A stretch of DNA of 64,000 nucleotides from Blastochloris tepida (GCF_003966715.1 NZ_AP018907.1:2468001-2532000); one strand, 5' to 3'. Counted from the first letter of the stretch, positions 31,401 to 39,977 are shown. Made by a program: numbers and translations. The notes: generated by a model from the letters alone, not told the origin.

Positions 31401-32838
31401 TGTTGAAGGTGAGCTGGTCGGGCAGCACGCCGACCGTGATGGTCTTGATCAGCGTGCCGGTGGCGTCATAGAGCGCGACCAGGCCCGACTCGCCGCCATC
31501 GATGTTCTGCACGGCGACGGCGATGATGCCGTTCTTCACCGCCACTGAATTGACCTCGCCATAGGCGGGCAAGGTTGAAAGGTCGATCTCGCCGATCTTG
31601 GTCGGGGCGAAGGGGTTGGAGAGGTCGAGGATGGAGACCTTGTCGGCCGCGGCATTGGTGACATAGGCGCGGGCATTGGCGGCGTCGAAGGCGATCGACT
31701 CGGCGCCCCCTGCCCCGTCGCCGGAGACCCAGCCGCCCTTGCGCGTCACGGTGAGCGACTCGGTGGCGACCGGGGTCTCGACCGAGCCCTGCAGCGACTC
31801 GGCCATGTCGAGAATGGTGATGCCGCCGACATCGACGCCGATCGCCGCGTCATCGTCGAGGATGGTCGCCTGGGCGGTGGCCGCCGCGCTGTCGATCGAG
31901 ATGTCGATCGCCGCGTCGTCATTGGCGACGGTAGTGAGGGTGAGCGAGAACGACTCGGCGTCCTCCGGCACGGTGTCGCCGGCCACGCTGACGGTGACGG
32001 TGGCCGAATTGGCGCCGGCCGGAATCGTGCCGCTGAAGGTGGTGGGCGCGCCGCCCGCGAAGTCGGCGGCATCTGCGCCGGCAAGCGCGACGGTGCCGGA
32101 GAAGCTGACCTCGCCGGTGGTGCCGCCGCTGCGCTCGACCGTGAAGGTGAAGACGGTGGTGCCGGCATCGCCCTCGGTCGCGCTGACGCTCAGCGACCCG
32201 TCGGCGAAGCCGACCGTCTGGGACGCAACCTCGGATGTCACCGCGAAATCGGCGGTGATCTGGGTCAGGCTGCTGTTGCTGCCGGACCAGTTGGCGGCAT
32301 TGCCGATCGCCGCGAGAATCTCAGTCTTGGTGCCGCTGGTCGGGCCGGTATAGACGACGTTGTCCCATTCATCGCCCGGCGCGCCGGCGCCACGCGCCAG
32401 GGCGGTGACGTTCTCGACGAGCCCGGCCGGCAGCGCCGTCGACTGCGCGTCGGTGGCGTCGCTGAAGGCGTTGCCGTGGATCGACAGCGCGAACAGCAGC
32501 GTCGGCGCGGACGAGGTGCCCTGGAAGGCGATGAGCTGGTCGCCGTCGGTCGACAGGCTCAGGCCGGAGGTGCCGACATAGCTGTCATTGGCGGTGGTGA
32601 ACTGGGCGGCGTCGGCCGTGAAATTGATGACGGTGCCGGCCGAAAGATCGGTCGCGGCAGTCCATTTCTTGGCGCCCTCATTGGCGCGGAACCCGCCGGA
32701 CGCCTTCCAGCCGGAGTCGGTGAAGGTGATCTCGGTGCCCGCCGTCACGTCCGTCAGCAGAACGAACGAGAAGTCATCCGGGTTGTCGGCATTCATGCCG
32801 ATGATCGCGATATCGCCGGCGCTGAGGGTCGTGGACAT
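25483..32838 (-). CDS. Giant RTX exoenzyme: choice-of-anchor I / ExeM-NucH-type nuclease / 5'-nucleotidase fusion
   Basis: 2451 residues, no signal peptide. Modules in order: N-terminal beta domain (about 1-200); Calx-beta-like domain (about 215-330); choice-of-anchor I beta-propeller-like region (about 350-850); OB-fold plus exo-endonuclease-phosphatase domain of the ExeM/NucH type (about 860-1475) with FNVLNYF, ELENDF, GDFNAY and SDHDPL catalytic motifs; a 5'-nucleotidase module (about 1480-2130) with SGDNF, GNHEFD and NGGGIRDSIG; nine-residue RTX repeats (GGAGADVLVGGAG, GGAGNDRLDGGTGND and others, about 2155-2370); and a C-terminal type I secretion region ending DDFRFV. It probably scavenges phosphate from extracellular DNA and nucleotides. 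In the 5'-nucleotidase module the metal motif is SDFEA rather than the usual NDxHG. It is the likely cargo of the exporter at 15057-18123. Confidence 0.88.
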   Translation of the reverse strand: MSTTLSAGDIAIIGMNADNPDDFSFVLLTDVTAGTEITFTDSGWKASGGFRANEGAKKWTAATDLSAGTVINFTADAAQFTTANDSYVGTSGLSLSTDGDQLIAFQGTSSAPTLLFALSIHGNAFSDATDAQSTALPAGLVENVTALARGAGAPGDEWDNVVYTGPTSGTKTEILAAIGNAANWSGSNSSLTQITADFAVTSEVASQTVGFADGSLSVSATEGDAGTTVFTFTVERSGGTTGEVSFSGTVALAGADAADFAGGAPTTFSGTIPAGANSATVTVSVAGDTVPEDAESFSLTLTTVANDDAAIDISIDSAAATAQATILDDDAAIGVDVGGITILDMAESLQGSVETPVATESLTVTRKGGWVSGDGAGGAESIAFDAANARAYVTNAAADKVSILDLSNPFAPTKIGEIDLSTLPAYGEVNSVAVKNGIIAVAVQNIDGGESGLVALYDATGTLIKTITVGVLPDQLTFNKDGTLLLVANEAEPYNDTAAGVIENASGSVTIIDMSGGAATADVRNTIGFTALDGSEALLATLGIKTYTGTAAGAVPTASQDIEPEYIAVSPDGTKAYVTLQEVDAVAVIDLADAAADKPVSILPLGYVDFSLPGNEADFSDRDGAGNTASISVGNDPVKGLLQPDAIASFEIGGVTYFITANEGDSRIVNGGADGYNEARASAVTGGTAPADYARLNLDTTWSSATDLYSFGGRGFSIFQQNDDGTIVKIEETGGDFEQIIAALPNASAVFNGENGGGFDTRSDNKGAEPEGVAVGEVNGKTYAFVALERIGGIMVWDVSTPSDAKYVTYLAPTSEDYGPEVITFVSAADSPTGRAFVMTANEVSGSVTVYDLEDPAVTKISAIQGEGASSAMAGQTVTVEAIVVGDFQNGDADGARNLNGFYLQEEAFDADGNPLTSEGIFIYGGSVDVNVGDRVRVTGKVSEYYGLTEITASSITVLEANAVADINTMAVEIDLPAADATLSQDGDWQPDLEAYEGMLVTIPETLTVTEQYNLDRFNEIKLVAGERPEQFTQENAPDAEAYQAYLQALGARTITYDDGLNVQNTAITNLDGFGPVYNTDTAPRMGDTVTGLTGVLDYQWAGNSASGATWRVRSVEDGTNTFEDGANARTDTPADVGGDLKVACFNVLNYFVTLDNGATTAIGAEPRGANTAEEFARQTDKLVNALIAIDADVLALIELENDFREGSSGNAIEYLVDELNAVLGAGTYDWVRPGQQFVGTDAIAVGFIYKPSVVEVSIGTTIEILDDSDLAALGLGDLLGLSTVGGIFDGANTSRNALAVTFTELATGEEFTAIANHLKSKSGSGTGADADQLDGQGAWQNQRELAATALTAWAASDPTGSGDTDILLLGDFNAYAMEDAIGIIEDAGYEDLQAREGNAYSYVFDGQTGTLDYIFASTSLASQVTGVTTWHINADEADALDYNTDYGRDTAIYDADTAVRVSDHDPLIIGLDLTETPQVTYTLQILHASDFEAGLKAVDRAGNFAAIVDYLEETYANSITLSSGDNFIPSPFFSAGSDASLKEVYETALETYYGLPTGTLNISPGFGTADMTMLDIIGVQASAIGNHEFDAGTKAFADIIKQTATYPGAQFPYLAANLTFSGDSNLASVYTGTIQDAANYSGFPPAATIGKKIAPATIIEEGGEKIGIVGATTQIVEAISSTGGVEVIGDDVNDMAALAAILQPTIDALLAQGINKIILVSHLQQLALEQELAPLLHGVDVIVAGGSHTLLADEQDTLRTGDSAAGEYPIVTTNADGKTTLIVNTDGEYSYVGRLVVDFDENGDVVYTPNTAVNGAYATTDEVVDSLYADVIDVDADGDIDADDANPFAEGSRGDLVDDIAQAVGAVIDAQDGNIFGSTDVYLEGRRSEARTEETNLGDLTADANLWYAQKVDATVMVSIKNGGGIRDSIGTVYAVGDDAVESPPVANAEVGKQEGDVSQLDIANSLRFNNSLSLVTVTAAQLLLVLEHAVAATTATATPGQFAQIGGIAFSFDKDLPAGNRVLSAAILNDDGVPAIALVANGELVVDADMAIRVVTLSFLLTGGDSYPFASFIAADPAFANVVNLTPDLVPDAGQVATFAAEGTEQDAFAEYMAATYSDTPYAVADTDRANDTRIQNLDYRGDTVLQAAAQTVHGDAGNNTLTGALGNDILWDGTGNDTLIGYDGNDYLIGGAGADVLVGGAGIDTAVFSTAGSGVTVNLATGRGSGGDAEGDTYDSIEQIIGSAYGDTLTGDDGDNVFQAGAGNDTVNGGGGNDIIYAGAGADAQNGGAGIDRVVYSASATGVTVNLATAQGSGGDAEGDTFSGIEQVIGSEHADTLIGDGADNALKGGAGNDRLDGGTGNDILIGDAGADTFVFNAGFGIDQVKDFAAGTDKIEFSTEVFADFAAVQAAMVDTGSGYLAIWADYGTNGVGLWGVTAAQLTADDFRFV

Positions 32839-33109
32839 GAGCGGGCCTGTCTCGTCGCATGGCACGCGTCGGGAGAGGGCCGGCGCGCACGCGAGCGCAC
32901 GCCACCCCGCGCCGACAGCGCACGGTTAAGGAACGGTTAATGCGAACAGACGGTAGGAAAGGCCCGCAACAGATCGATGACCGCAATCTGAAGGATGTAT
33001 GACGTTGAGCGCACAGGGAAATCCGGCGGGACCGGCCTACCGCCGCGCGTTCGTGCCCGCTCCGGCGGGCGGCGGGCGGCGGTCATGCCGGCCGCCGCCA
33101 CCTGCTGGT

Positions 33110-34618
33110 TCAGTTGTCGCGGACCGCGATGCGGCCTTCGACCTTCGGCGCCAGCGTGCCGAGGCTGCGCAGATAGGCCATCACGTCGGCGATCATCAGC
33201 TTGCCGTCGCGCGCGCCGGAGAGCGGGCGGGCCGCCTGCAGCATGTCGTAGCCGTCGCCGCCATTCATCAGGAAGTCGTTGGTGGCGAGCCGGTAGCGGG
33301 CGGCATCGTCGAGCGGCGCGCCCTTGATACGGATGGCGACGATGCGCTGGCCGGCCGGGCGCGACCCGACCGCCGCGATCTCAAGGCCCGACACCTGCGG
33401 GAAGCGGCCGGACGCCTCGCCGAGCTTGCCCAGCCCGTGCTCCAGCGCGGCGCGCAGCTCGGCGCCGGTCACCTCCAGCACCACGGTCTTGTTGCTGAAC
33501 GGCAGCTCCTTCAGCACGTCGCGGCGGGTGATCTCGGTCCCTGCCTCGTAGCGCCGGTTGCCGCGGAAGCCGCCGCCATTGAGCAGGGCGGCGTCGGCGC
33601 CGCTCGCCTTGCGGATGGCATCGGCGAACAGATTGCCGATCGCCGCCTCGCCGGTCCGCACCGTGGCGTTGAGGCTGTCGAAGGGAGCCGCGACCTTGGC
33701 CAGCGGCACGTCGAACTCCTGGGAGAGCTCGGCCTCGAACGCCTTCACCAGCGCGGCGACCTGCGGCTCGGCTTCGGCGCCTTTGGTGTCGATGATGCGG
33801 AAGTCGGGCCACCATGTCACCGCCCGCTTGGCGGCGCCCTCCTCCACCTCGACCGCCAGATCGATGGCGATGACGTACTCGCCGTCCTGCTTGGCTTCGG
33901 CGGCGGCCACCCGGCCGTCATACTGGACCCACAGATCGTGGTCGTCGCCGGACAGCAGGATGTCGGCGGCGCCGGAGGCGTAGAGCTTGAGGTCGATGTC
34001 GCGGTTGGCGTGGGCGAGCGCCACCACGAGGTCGACGCCCTTCGCCCGCAGGTCGGCCGCCTGCCGGCGCAGCATCTCGACGCTGTCGGCGAACTGGAGG
34101 TCGCCGGGCTGGGACTTCTGGGGCGAGTCGGTCGCGGTCAGGCCGACCACGCCGACCTTGAGGCCGTCGACCTCGAACACCCGGTTGTCCTCGATGCCCG
34201 CCAGCGGCCGGCCGTCGCGGTCGCGCAGATTGGCCGCCACCACCGGGAAGCGGGCCTCGCTGACGCGCTGGGCGAACACCTCGGGGCCGAAATCGTACTC
34301 GTGATTGCCGGGCACGAACACGTCCGGCCGGATGGCGTTGAGCAGCTCGATGACGTTGCGCGCCTGATCGAAGCCGGACAGCATGGTCGGCGAGAAGGCG
34401 TCGCCGGCATGGGCGAGAATGACGTTGCGGCCCGACGCCCGCTCCGCCGCCACCACGCCCGCCACCTTGGCATAGCCGCCGCGTCCGTTCTGCGGCGACA
34501 GATTGTACATGTCGCACATCAGAAGAAGCGTGAGATTCACCGTTCTCGCCTCGGCGAAGGAGGCAAGCGGCGCGAGCCAGCCTAGAACCGCAACAAACAG
34601 AAGCGCGACAAAACGCAT
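33110..34618 (-). CDS. Exported bifunctional metallophosphatase / 5'-nucleotidase
   Basis: 502 residues from ATG 34618, with an AGAGGA ribosome-binding site and a clear Sec signal peptide (RFVALLFVAVLGWLAPLASFAEA). Metallophosphatase domain about 25-300 with GDAFSP, GNHEYDFG, VVALAHANRD and LSGDDHDLW; C-terminal 5'-nucleotidase domain about 320-490 with LNGGGFRG, ELPFSNKTVVLEVTG and NDFLMNGGDGYD. It should hydrolyse nucleotides in the periplasm. The first metal motif is CDMYN instead of NDxHG, so one metal-binding His is replaced, as in the neighbouring RTX protein. It lies 271 bp upstream of the RTX gene on the same strand, and the pair may be co-regulated. Confidence 0.88.
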   Translation of the reverse strand: MRFVALLFVAVLGWLAPLASFAEARTVNLTLLLMCDMYNLSPQNGRGGYAKVAGVVAAERASGRNVILAHAGDAFSPTMLSGFDQARNVIELLNAIRPDVFVPGNHEYDFGPEVFAQRVSEARFPVVAANLRDRDGRPLAGIEDNRVFEVDGLKVGVVGLTATDSPQKSQPGDLQFADSVEMLRRQAADLRAKGVDLVVALAHANRDIDLKLYASGAADILLSGDDHDLWVQYDGRVAAAEAKQDGEYVIAIDLAVEVEEGAAKRAVTWWPDFRIIDTKGAEAEPQVAALVKAFEAELSQEFDVPLAKVAAPFDSLNATVRTGEAAIGNLFADAIRKASGADAALLNGGGFRGNRRYEAGTEITRRDVLKELPFSNKTVVLEVTGAELRAALEHGLGKLGEASGRFPQVSGLEIAAVGSRPAGQRIVAIRIKGAPLDDAARYRLATNDFLMNGGDGYDMLQAARPLSGARDGKLMIADVMAYLRSLGTLAPKVEGRIAVRDN

Positions 34619-34856
34619 GAATGTCCTCTGGAGAAACTTGCCGGGGCGATGAGACCGCCGGGAATGTCTCGGAATGGCCGGAGTCGAGCCGGCGCACAAG
34701 GCGAAAGAAGGCGGAGGACGCCGCAGGCGGCCGGGCGCGCCGGTGGCCGCATCCGGGCTCATGGCCCGCCGTGGCCGGATGAGCCCGGCGATGACGACCG
34801 CGTAGCGCTTGCGGGCGCCAAGCCCAGGCGCTACAGCCTGAGAGGGTGGGTAGCGC

Positions 34857-35474
34857 ATGATCCTTCTGATCGACAACTACGACAGTTTTACCTGGAATCT
34901 GGTCCAGTATCTCGGCGACCTCGGCGCCGAGCTCAACGTGATCCGCAATGACGAGATCACCGTCGAGGCGGCGATGGCGGCCGATCCCGACGCCATCGTG
35001 CTGTCGCCCGGCCCCTGCACGCCCAACGAGGCCGGCATCTGCTGCGAGCTGATCGCCAAGGCCAGCGGCACCATACCCATGCTCGGCGTCTGCCTCGGCC
35101 ACCAGGCAATGGGGCAGGTGTTCGGCGGCAAGGTGATCCGGGCGCCGGCGCCGATGCACGGCAAGATCAGCGAGATCCGCCACGCCGGCGCAGGCGTGTT
35201 CCGCGGCATCAACGGCCCGTTCCAGGGTGCCCGCTACCATTCGCTGATCGTCGAGCGCGATTCCCTGCCGGCCGACCTCGCCGTGACCGCCGAGACGGCG
35301 GACGGGCTGATCATGGGCCTCGCCCACCGTCAGCTTCCGGTCCACGGCGTGCAGTTTCATCCCGAGTCGATCGCCTCCGAGCACGGCCACGTGCTGCTGA
35401 AGAACTTCCTCGATCTCGCCGCCGACTGGAACGCACGGAGCGGGCGCCGCCCCGTCCGGCAGAGGGGCCACTGA
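34857..35474 (+). CDS. trpG: Anthranilate synthase component II (glutamine amidotransferase)
   Basis: 205 residues. Class I glutamine amidotransferase with nucleophile Cys in [12 protein letters not shown] and the His/Glu pair in [14 protein letters not shown]. It supplies ammonia to TrpE. First gene of a tightly packed operon: its TGA shares one base with the ATG of trpD. A GAGAGGG box precedes ATG 34857. Confidence 0.97.
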   Translation: MILLIDNYDSFTWNLVQYLGDLGAELNVIRNDEITVEAAMAADPDAIVLSPGPCTPNEAGICCELIAKASGTIPMLGVCLGHQAMGQVFGGKVIRAPAPMHGKISEIRHAGAGVFRGINGPFQGARYHSLIVERDSLPADLAVTAETADGLIMGLAHRQLPVHGVQFHPESIASEHGHVLLKNFLDLAADWNARSGRRPVRQRGH

Positions 35475-36487
35475 TGAACCGCTTGAAGGAACTGATCGGA
35501 AAGGTCGCGACCGGCGCCGCGCTGACCCGCGAGGAAGCGGCCCATGTGTTCAGCCTGATGATGTCCGGCGAGGCGACCCCCTCGCAGATGGGCGCGCTGC
35601 TGATGGGCCTGCGGGTACGCGGCGAGACGGTGGAGGAGATCACCGGCGCGGTCTCGGCGATGCGCGCCAAGATGCTGCCGGTCGAGGCGCCGCCCGGCGC
35701 GGTGGACGTGGTCGGCACCGGCGGCGACGCCTCGGGCTCCTACAACATCTCCACCTGCGCCGCCTTCATCGTTGCCGGCGCCGGCGTGCCGGTGGCCAAG
35801 CACGGCAACCGGGCGCTGTCCTCGCGCTCGGGCGCCGCCGACGTGCTGACGGCGCTCGGCGTCAAGATCGATCTGCCGCCGGCCGGCATCTCGACCTGCA
35901 TCAAGGAGGCCGGCATCGGCTTCATGTTCGCGCCGGCTCACCACCCGGCGATGAAGAATGTCGGGCCGACCCGGGTCGAGCTCGGCACCCGCACCATCTT
36001 CAACCTGCTCGGGCCGCTGTCCAACCCGGCCGGGGTGAAGCGTCAGATGGTCGGCGTGTTCTCGCGCCACTGGTGCGAGCCGCTGGCGCACGTGCTGGCC
36101 AATCTCGGTTCGGAGCGCGCCTGGGTGGTGCACGGCTCCGACGGGCTCGACGAGATCACCACCACCGGGCCGACCGCGGTCGCCGCCCTCGACAAGGGCG
36201 AGGTGACCACCTTCGAGATCAAGCCGGAGGACGTGGGTCTTGCCCCCACCAGGCCGGATTCGCTGCGCGGCGGCGATGCCGCCGAGAACGCCGTGGCGCT
36301 GCGCAAGGTGCTGGAGGGCATGCCCGGCCCCTATCGCGACGTGGCGCTGATGAACGCCGCCGCGGCGCTGGTGGTCGCCGGCAAGGCCGACACGCTGGCG
36401 CAGGGCTTCGCCCTGGCCAAGACCTCGCTCGATACGGGTGCGGCAGAAGCCCGCCTTGAACGGCTCATCACCGTGTCCAATGGTTGA
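35474..36487 (+). CDS. trpD: Anthranilate phosphoribosyltransferase
   Basis: 337 residues, the standard length. PRPP-binding [14 protein letters not shown], the conserved [17 protein letters not shown] segment, and the anthranilate-site region [19 protein letters not shown]. It transfers phosphoribosyl from PRPP to anthranilate. Overlaps trpG by one base; trpC starts 6 bp after its stop codon. Confidence 0.97.
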   Translation: MNRLKELIGKVATGAALTREEAAHVFSLMMSGEATPSQMGALLMGLRVRGETVEEITGAVSAMRAKMLPVEAPPGAVDVVGTGGDASGSYNISTCAAFIVAGAGVPVAKHGNRALSSRSGAADVLTALGVKIDLPPAGISTCIKEAGIGFMFAPAHHPAMKNVGPTRVELGTRTIFNLLGPLSNPAGVKRQMVGVFSRHWCEPLAHVLANLGSERAWVVHGSDGLDEITTTGPTAVAALDKGEVTTFEIKPEDVGLAPTRPDSLRGGDAAENAVALRKVLEGMPGPYRDVALMNAAAALVVAGKADTLAQGFALAKTSLDTGAAEARLERLITVSNG

Positions 36488-36493
36488 GGCCAG

Positions 36494-37303
36494 ATGAGCG
36501 ACATTCTCTCCCGCATCGGCGCCTACAAGCGCGACGAGATCGCCAAGGCCAAGCGCGAGCGGCCGTTCTCGGACATCGAGGGCGAGGCGCGCCATGCCGG
36601 GCCGGTGCGCCCGTTCGCCGGGGCAATCCGCGAGAAGATCGCCGCGGGCCACACGGCGCTGATCGCCGAGATCAAGAAGGCGAGCCCGTCCAAGGGTCTG
36701 ATCCGGCCGGACTTCGATCCGCCGGCGCTGGCCTCGGCCTATGAAGAGGGCGGCGCGGCCTGCCTGTCGGTGCTGACCGACGGCCCCTCCTTCCAGGGGG
36801 CGCCGCTTTTCCTCACCCAGGCGCGCACGGCCTGCGCGCTGCCCGCCCTGCGCAAGGACTTCCTCTACGATCCCTATCAGGTGGTCGAGGCGCGGGCGCT
36901 CGGCGCCGACTGCATCCTGGTCATCATGGCGGCGGTCGATGACGGCTGCGCGGCGGAGCTTGCCGCCTGCGCCCGCGAGTGGCGGATGGACGTGCTGGTG
37001 GAGGTCCATGACGGGCGCGAGCTCGACCGGGCGCTGCGCCTGGAATCCGAGCTTGTCGGCATCAACAACCGCAACCTCAAGACCTTCGAGGTCGATCTCG
37101 CCACCTCCGAGCGGCTGGCGCCGGCCATTCCCGAGGGCTGCATCCGGGTCGGCGAGAGCGGCATCTTCACCCCCGTCGACGTGACGCGGCTGGCCGAGGT
37201 CGGCATCCGCACCCTGCTGGTGGGCGAGAGCCTGATGCGCCAGGAGGACGTCGCCGCGGCGACCAAGGCCCTGCTCGCCCCGGCAGGCGCCGCCGCCGCG
37301 TGA
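36494..37303 (+). CDS. trpC: Indole-3-glycerol phosphate synthase
   Basis: 269 residues. TIM-barrel signature residues are in [16 protein letters not shown] (catalytic Lys), [26 protein letters not shown] and [13 protein letters not shown]. It cyclises carboxyphenylamino-deoxyribulose phosphate. It is not fused to TrpF. Its stop overlaps the GTG of moaC by four bases. Confidence 0.97.
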   Translation: MSDILSRIGAYKRDEIAKAKRERPFSDIEGEARHAGPVRPFAGAIREKIAAGHTALIAEIKKASPSKGLIRPDFDPPALASAYEEGGAACLSVLTDGPSFQGAPLFLTQARTACALPALRKDFLYDPYQVVEARALGADCILVIMAAVDDGCAAELAACAREWRMDVLVEVHDGRELDRALRLESELVGINNRNLKTFEVDLATSERLAPAIPEGCIRVGESGIFTPVDVTRLAEVGIRTLLVGESLMRQEDVAAATKALLAPAGAAAA

Positions 37304-37809
37304 GCCCGGCCGTGGCGAAGGGCTCCTCGCTCACCCATCTCGCCGCCACCGGCGAAGCCCGCATGGTCGACGTGTCGGGGAAGCCCGACACCGACCGGGT
37401 GGCCATCGCCGAAGGCCGGGTGATCATGACGGCGGAGACGCTGGCGATCGTGCTGCGCGGCGACGCCAAAAAGGGCGACGTGCTGGGCACCGCGCGCATC
37501 GCCGGTATCATGGCGGCCAAGCGCACGCACGAGCTGATCCCGCTGTGCCACCCGCTGCTGCTGACAAGGGTGGCGGTGGATCTCGTGCCCGACGAGACCC
37601 TGCCCGGCGTGGTGGTGACCGCCGAGGTCAAGACCCGCGGCCAGACCGGCGTCGAGATGGAGGCGCTGACGGCCGTATCGGTGGCCTGCCTCACCGTCTA
37701 CGACATGGCCAAGGCGGTCGAGCGCGGCATGCGCATCGAGGGCATCCGGCTGATCGAGAAGTCCGGCGGCGCCTCCGGCCGGTTCGTCGCCGGCGAGGAC
37801 GCGCCGTGA
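37300..37809 (+). CDS. moaC: Cyclic pyranopterin monophosphate synthase
   Basis: 169 residues from GTG 37300 inside the trpC stop. Diagnostic motifs: [15 protein letters not shown] and [28 protein letters not shown], with the catalytic Lys in the C-terminal part. It acts after MoaA in the first step of molybdenum cofactor synthesis. The GTG start and four-base overlap imply reinitiation from trpC. Confidence 0.96.
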   Translation: MSPAVAKGSSLTHLAATGEARMVDVSGKPDTDRVAIAEGRVIMTAETLAIVLRGDAKKGDVLGTARIAGIMAAKRTHELIPLCHPLLLTRVAVDLVPDETLPGVVVTAEVKTRGQTGVEMEALTAVSVACLTVYDMAKAVERGMRIEGIRLIEKSGGASGRFVAGEDAP

Positions 37810-39017
37810 CGCTGATCGCGCTCGACGACGCCCAGCGCCGAGTGCTCGACGGCGCCCAGCCCTTGCCGGCCGAGGACGTCCCGCTTGCCGCCGCCCATGG
37901 CCGGGTGCTGGCCGCCGATGTCCGCGCCCGCCGCACCCAGCCGGACCGCGACGTCTCGGCGATGGACGGCTATGCCGTGCGCCACGCCGACCTTGCGGCG
38001 CCTCCCTCGCGGCTGCGGCTGGCCGGCGTCTCGGCCGCCGGACGGCCGTTCGCCGGGCGGCTGGCGCCGGGCCAGGCGGTGCGCATCTTCACCGGCGCGG
38101 TGGTGCCGGAGGGCGCCGATACCGTGGTGATGCAGGAGGACTGCACCGCCGAGGGCGACGCCGTGCTGATCGCGGCCGTGCCGCACCCCGGCCGCCACAT
38201 CCGCCAGCGCGGGCTCGATTTTTCCGAAGGCCGGGTGCTGCTGCCGGCCGGGCGGCGCCTGTCGGCCCGCGACATCGGCTTGGCCGCGGCGATGAACCAC
38301 CCGACCCTGCCGGTGCATCGCCGGCCGCGCGTGGCGCTGGTCTCGACCGGCGACGAGCTGGTGCCGCCCGGGGTGATCCCGGCCGAGGGGCAGATCGTCG
38401 CCTCGAACGGGCCGTATCTCGCCGCAGCCCTGGAAGGCGAAGGCGCCGAAGTGGTCGATCTCGGGCTGGTGCCGGACCGGCTTGAGGCCACCGTGGCCGC
38501 CGTGCAGGCGGCGCACGGCATGGCCGCCGACGTGCTGGTGACCACCGGCGGCGCCTCGGTGGGCGAGCACGACATGGTGCACCGGGCGCTTGAGGCCGAT
38601 GGCATCGATCTCGGCTTCTGGCGCATCGCGCTGCGCCCCGGCCGGCCGCTGATCTTCGGCCGGCGCGACGGCATGCGGGTGCTGGGCCTGCCCGGCAATC
38701 CGGTCTCGGCCTTCACCTGCGCGCTGCTGTTCCTGCTGCCCTTGGTGCGCGCGCTCGGCGGGCGCGCCGACATCCTGCCGCAGACCGAGCCGGCGCGGCT
38801 GGGCGTGAGCCTGCCGGCCGGCGACCAGCGGGCGGAACTGCTGCGCGGCACCCTCGCCCACCAGCCGGACGGCACGCTCACCGCCACGCCGTTCGCCGAG
38901 CAGGATTCCTCGCTTCTGTCGCTGCTCGCCGCCGCCGACTGCTGCATCCTGCGCGAGCCGTTCGCCCCGGCGGCGGCGGCCGGCGAGCCCTGCCGAATCA
39001 TCCGGCTCGGACTTTGA
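37806..39017 (+). CDS. moeA: Molybdopterin molybdenumtransferase
   Basis: 403 residues from GTG 37806, which overlaps the moaC TGA. An in-frame extension into moaC is not real coding. Motifs: [55 protein letters not shown] and [10 protein letters not shown]. MoeA inserts molybdate into adenylylated molybdopterin. It ends the trpGDC-moaC-moeA operon. In many relatives lexA follows, but here no lexA is present in the next kilobases. Confidence 0.96.
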   Translation: MTLIALDDAQRRVLDGAQPLPAEDVPLAAAHGRVLAADVRARRTQPDRDVSAMDGYAVRHADLAAPPSRLRLAGVSAAGRPFAGRLAPGQAVRIFTGAVVPEGADTVVMQEDCTAEGDAVLIAAVPHPGRHIRQRGLDFSEGRVLLPAGRRLSARDIGLAAAMNHPTLPVHRRPRVALVSTGDELVPPGVIPAEGQIVASNGPYLAAALEGEGAEVVDLGLVPDRLEATVAAVQAAHGMAADVLVTTGGASVGEHDMVHRALEADGIDLGFWRIALRPGRPLIFGRRDGMRVLGLPGNPVSAFTCALLFLLPLVRALGGRADILPQTEPARLGVSLPAGDQRAELLRGTLAHQPDGTLTATPFAEQDSSLLSLLAAADCCILREPFAPAAAAGEPCRIIRLGL

Positions 39018-39021
39018 TGCG

Positions 39022-39054
39022 GTTTCCTGAGGATCACTTCGTGATCCCGGAAAC
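39022..39054. repeat. Hairpin after moeA
   Basis: GTTTCC TGA GGATCAC TTC GTGATCC C GGAAAC, five bases after the moeA stop codon. It shares the GGTTTCC/GGAAAC ends of the elements at 39852-39971 and may terminate the operon. Confidence 0.6.
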
Positions 39055-39093
39055 AACCTTGACGTGCCTGCGCACCGGCGCGATCACGCTGCC

Positions 39094-39852
39094 ATGACAT
39101 CGGCGCCCGGCTTCAAGGATCATTTCTCGGGCCACGCCGCCGGCTACGCGGCGCACCGCCCGACCTATCCGCGCGAGCTTGGCGACGTGCTCGCCGGTCT
39201 GGCGCCGGGGCGCCAGCGCGTGCTCGATGCCGGCTGCGGCTCCGGCCAGCTCTCGGTGCTGCTGGCCGGCCACTTCGCCGAGGTGGTGGCAACCGACGCC
39301 AGCGCCCAGCAGATCGCCCAGGCGGCGCCGCATCCCAGCGTCGCCTATCGCGTGGCGCCGGCCGAAGCCTCGGGCCTGCCGGCGGCGAGCGTCGACCTCG
39401 TCACCGTCGCGCAGGCGGCGCACTGGTTCGACCTCGACGCCTTCTATGCCGAGGTCCGCCGCATCGCCCGGCCGAATGCGGTGCTGGCGCTCATCGCCTA
39501 TGGCGTGTTCTGCGCCGAGCCGGATATCGACCCGGTGCTGCAGCGCTTCTACCGCGAGGACACCGCGCCGCACTGGCCGCCCGAGCGGCGGCACGTCGAG
39601 GCCGGCTACCGCACCCTGCCCTTCCCCTTTCCCGAGATCGCGACGCCAGAGCTGGCGATCACCGTCGATTGGCGGCTCGCCAATCTCCTCGGCTACATCG
39701 ACACATGGTCGGCGGTGCGGGCGATGGAGACGGCCGCCGGCCGCGGTGCGATCGAGCGGTTCGCCGCCGACCTCGCGGCGGTGTGGGGCGCGCCGGAGCG
39801 GGCGCGGCCGATCCGATTCCCGCTGTCGCTGCGGGTCGGCCGGGTGGGGTGA
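39094..39852 (+). CDS. Class I SAM-dependent methyltransferase
   Basis: 252 residues from ATG 39094. Glycine-rich SAM motif VLDAGCGSGQLSVLLA near residues 39-54, acidic strand end VVATDASAQQ, and the motif SVDLVTVAQAAHWFDLDAFYAEVRRIARPNA, typical of the Methyltransf_11 family with a HWF signature as in trans-aconitate or ubiquinone-type methyltransferases. The substrate is unknown. Not part of the moeA operon in an obvious way: a hairpin separates them. Confidence 0.85.
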   Translation: MTSAPGFKDHFSGHAAGYAAHRPTYPRELGDVLAGLAPGRQRVLDAGCGSGQLSVLLAGHFAEVVATDASAQQIAQAAPHPSVAYRVAPAEASGLPAASVDLVTVAQAAHWFDLDAFYAEVRRIARPNAVLALIAYGVFCAEPDIDPVLQRFYREDTAPHWPPERRHVEAGYRTLPFPFPEIATPELAITVDWRLANLLGYIDTWSAVRAMETAAGRGAIERFAADLAAVWGAPERARPIRFPLSLRVGRVG

Positions 39853-39971
39853 TACGGTTTCCGGCTGATCAAGCCGGTGAACCGTATCCCGATCGCCGAA
39901 AATCCCGTTATCGAACAAGGGATTTTCGGCGAGACCGTTTCCGGTATCCCGAAGGGATCAACCGGAAACCG
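39852..39971. repeat. Three consecutive hairpins between convergent genes
   Basis: Hairpin 1, 39852-39886: ATACGGTT...AACCGTAT with an inner CCGGCT/AGCCGG stem. Hairpin 2, 39894-39931: CGCCGAAAATCCC pairs perfectly with GGGATTTTCGGCG around 12 bases. Hairpin 3, 39937-39969: GTTTCCGGT with ACCGGAAAC, and TCCC with GGGA inside. Hairpin 3 recurs in inverted form at 47811-47842. Probably a compound bidirectional terminator built from mobile palindromes. Confidence 0.7.
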
Positions 39972-39977
39972 AATGAG

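Noticed and set aside
25831..31548. A 1905-residue open frame on the plus strand opposite the RTX gene
   Set aside because: It is the antisense of a GC-rich, Asp/Gly-rich coding sequence; its product is Arg/Gly/Asp-rich low complexity, with no domains and no ribosome-binding site. The minus-strand RTX protein has clear catalytic motifs throughout.
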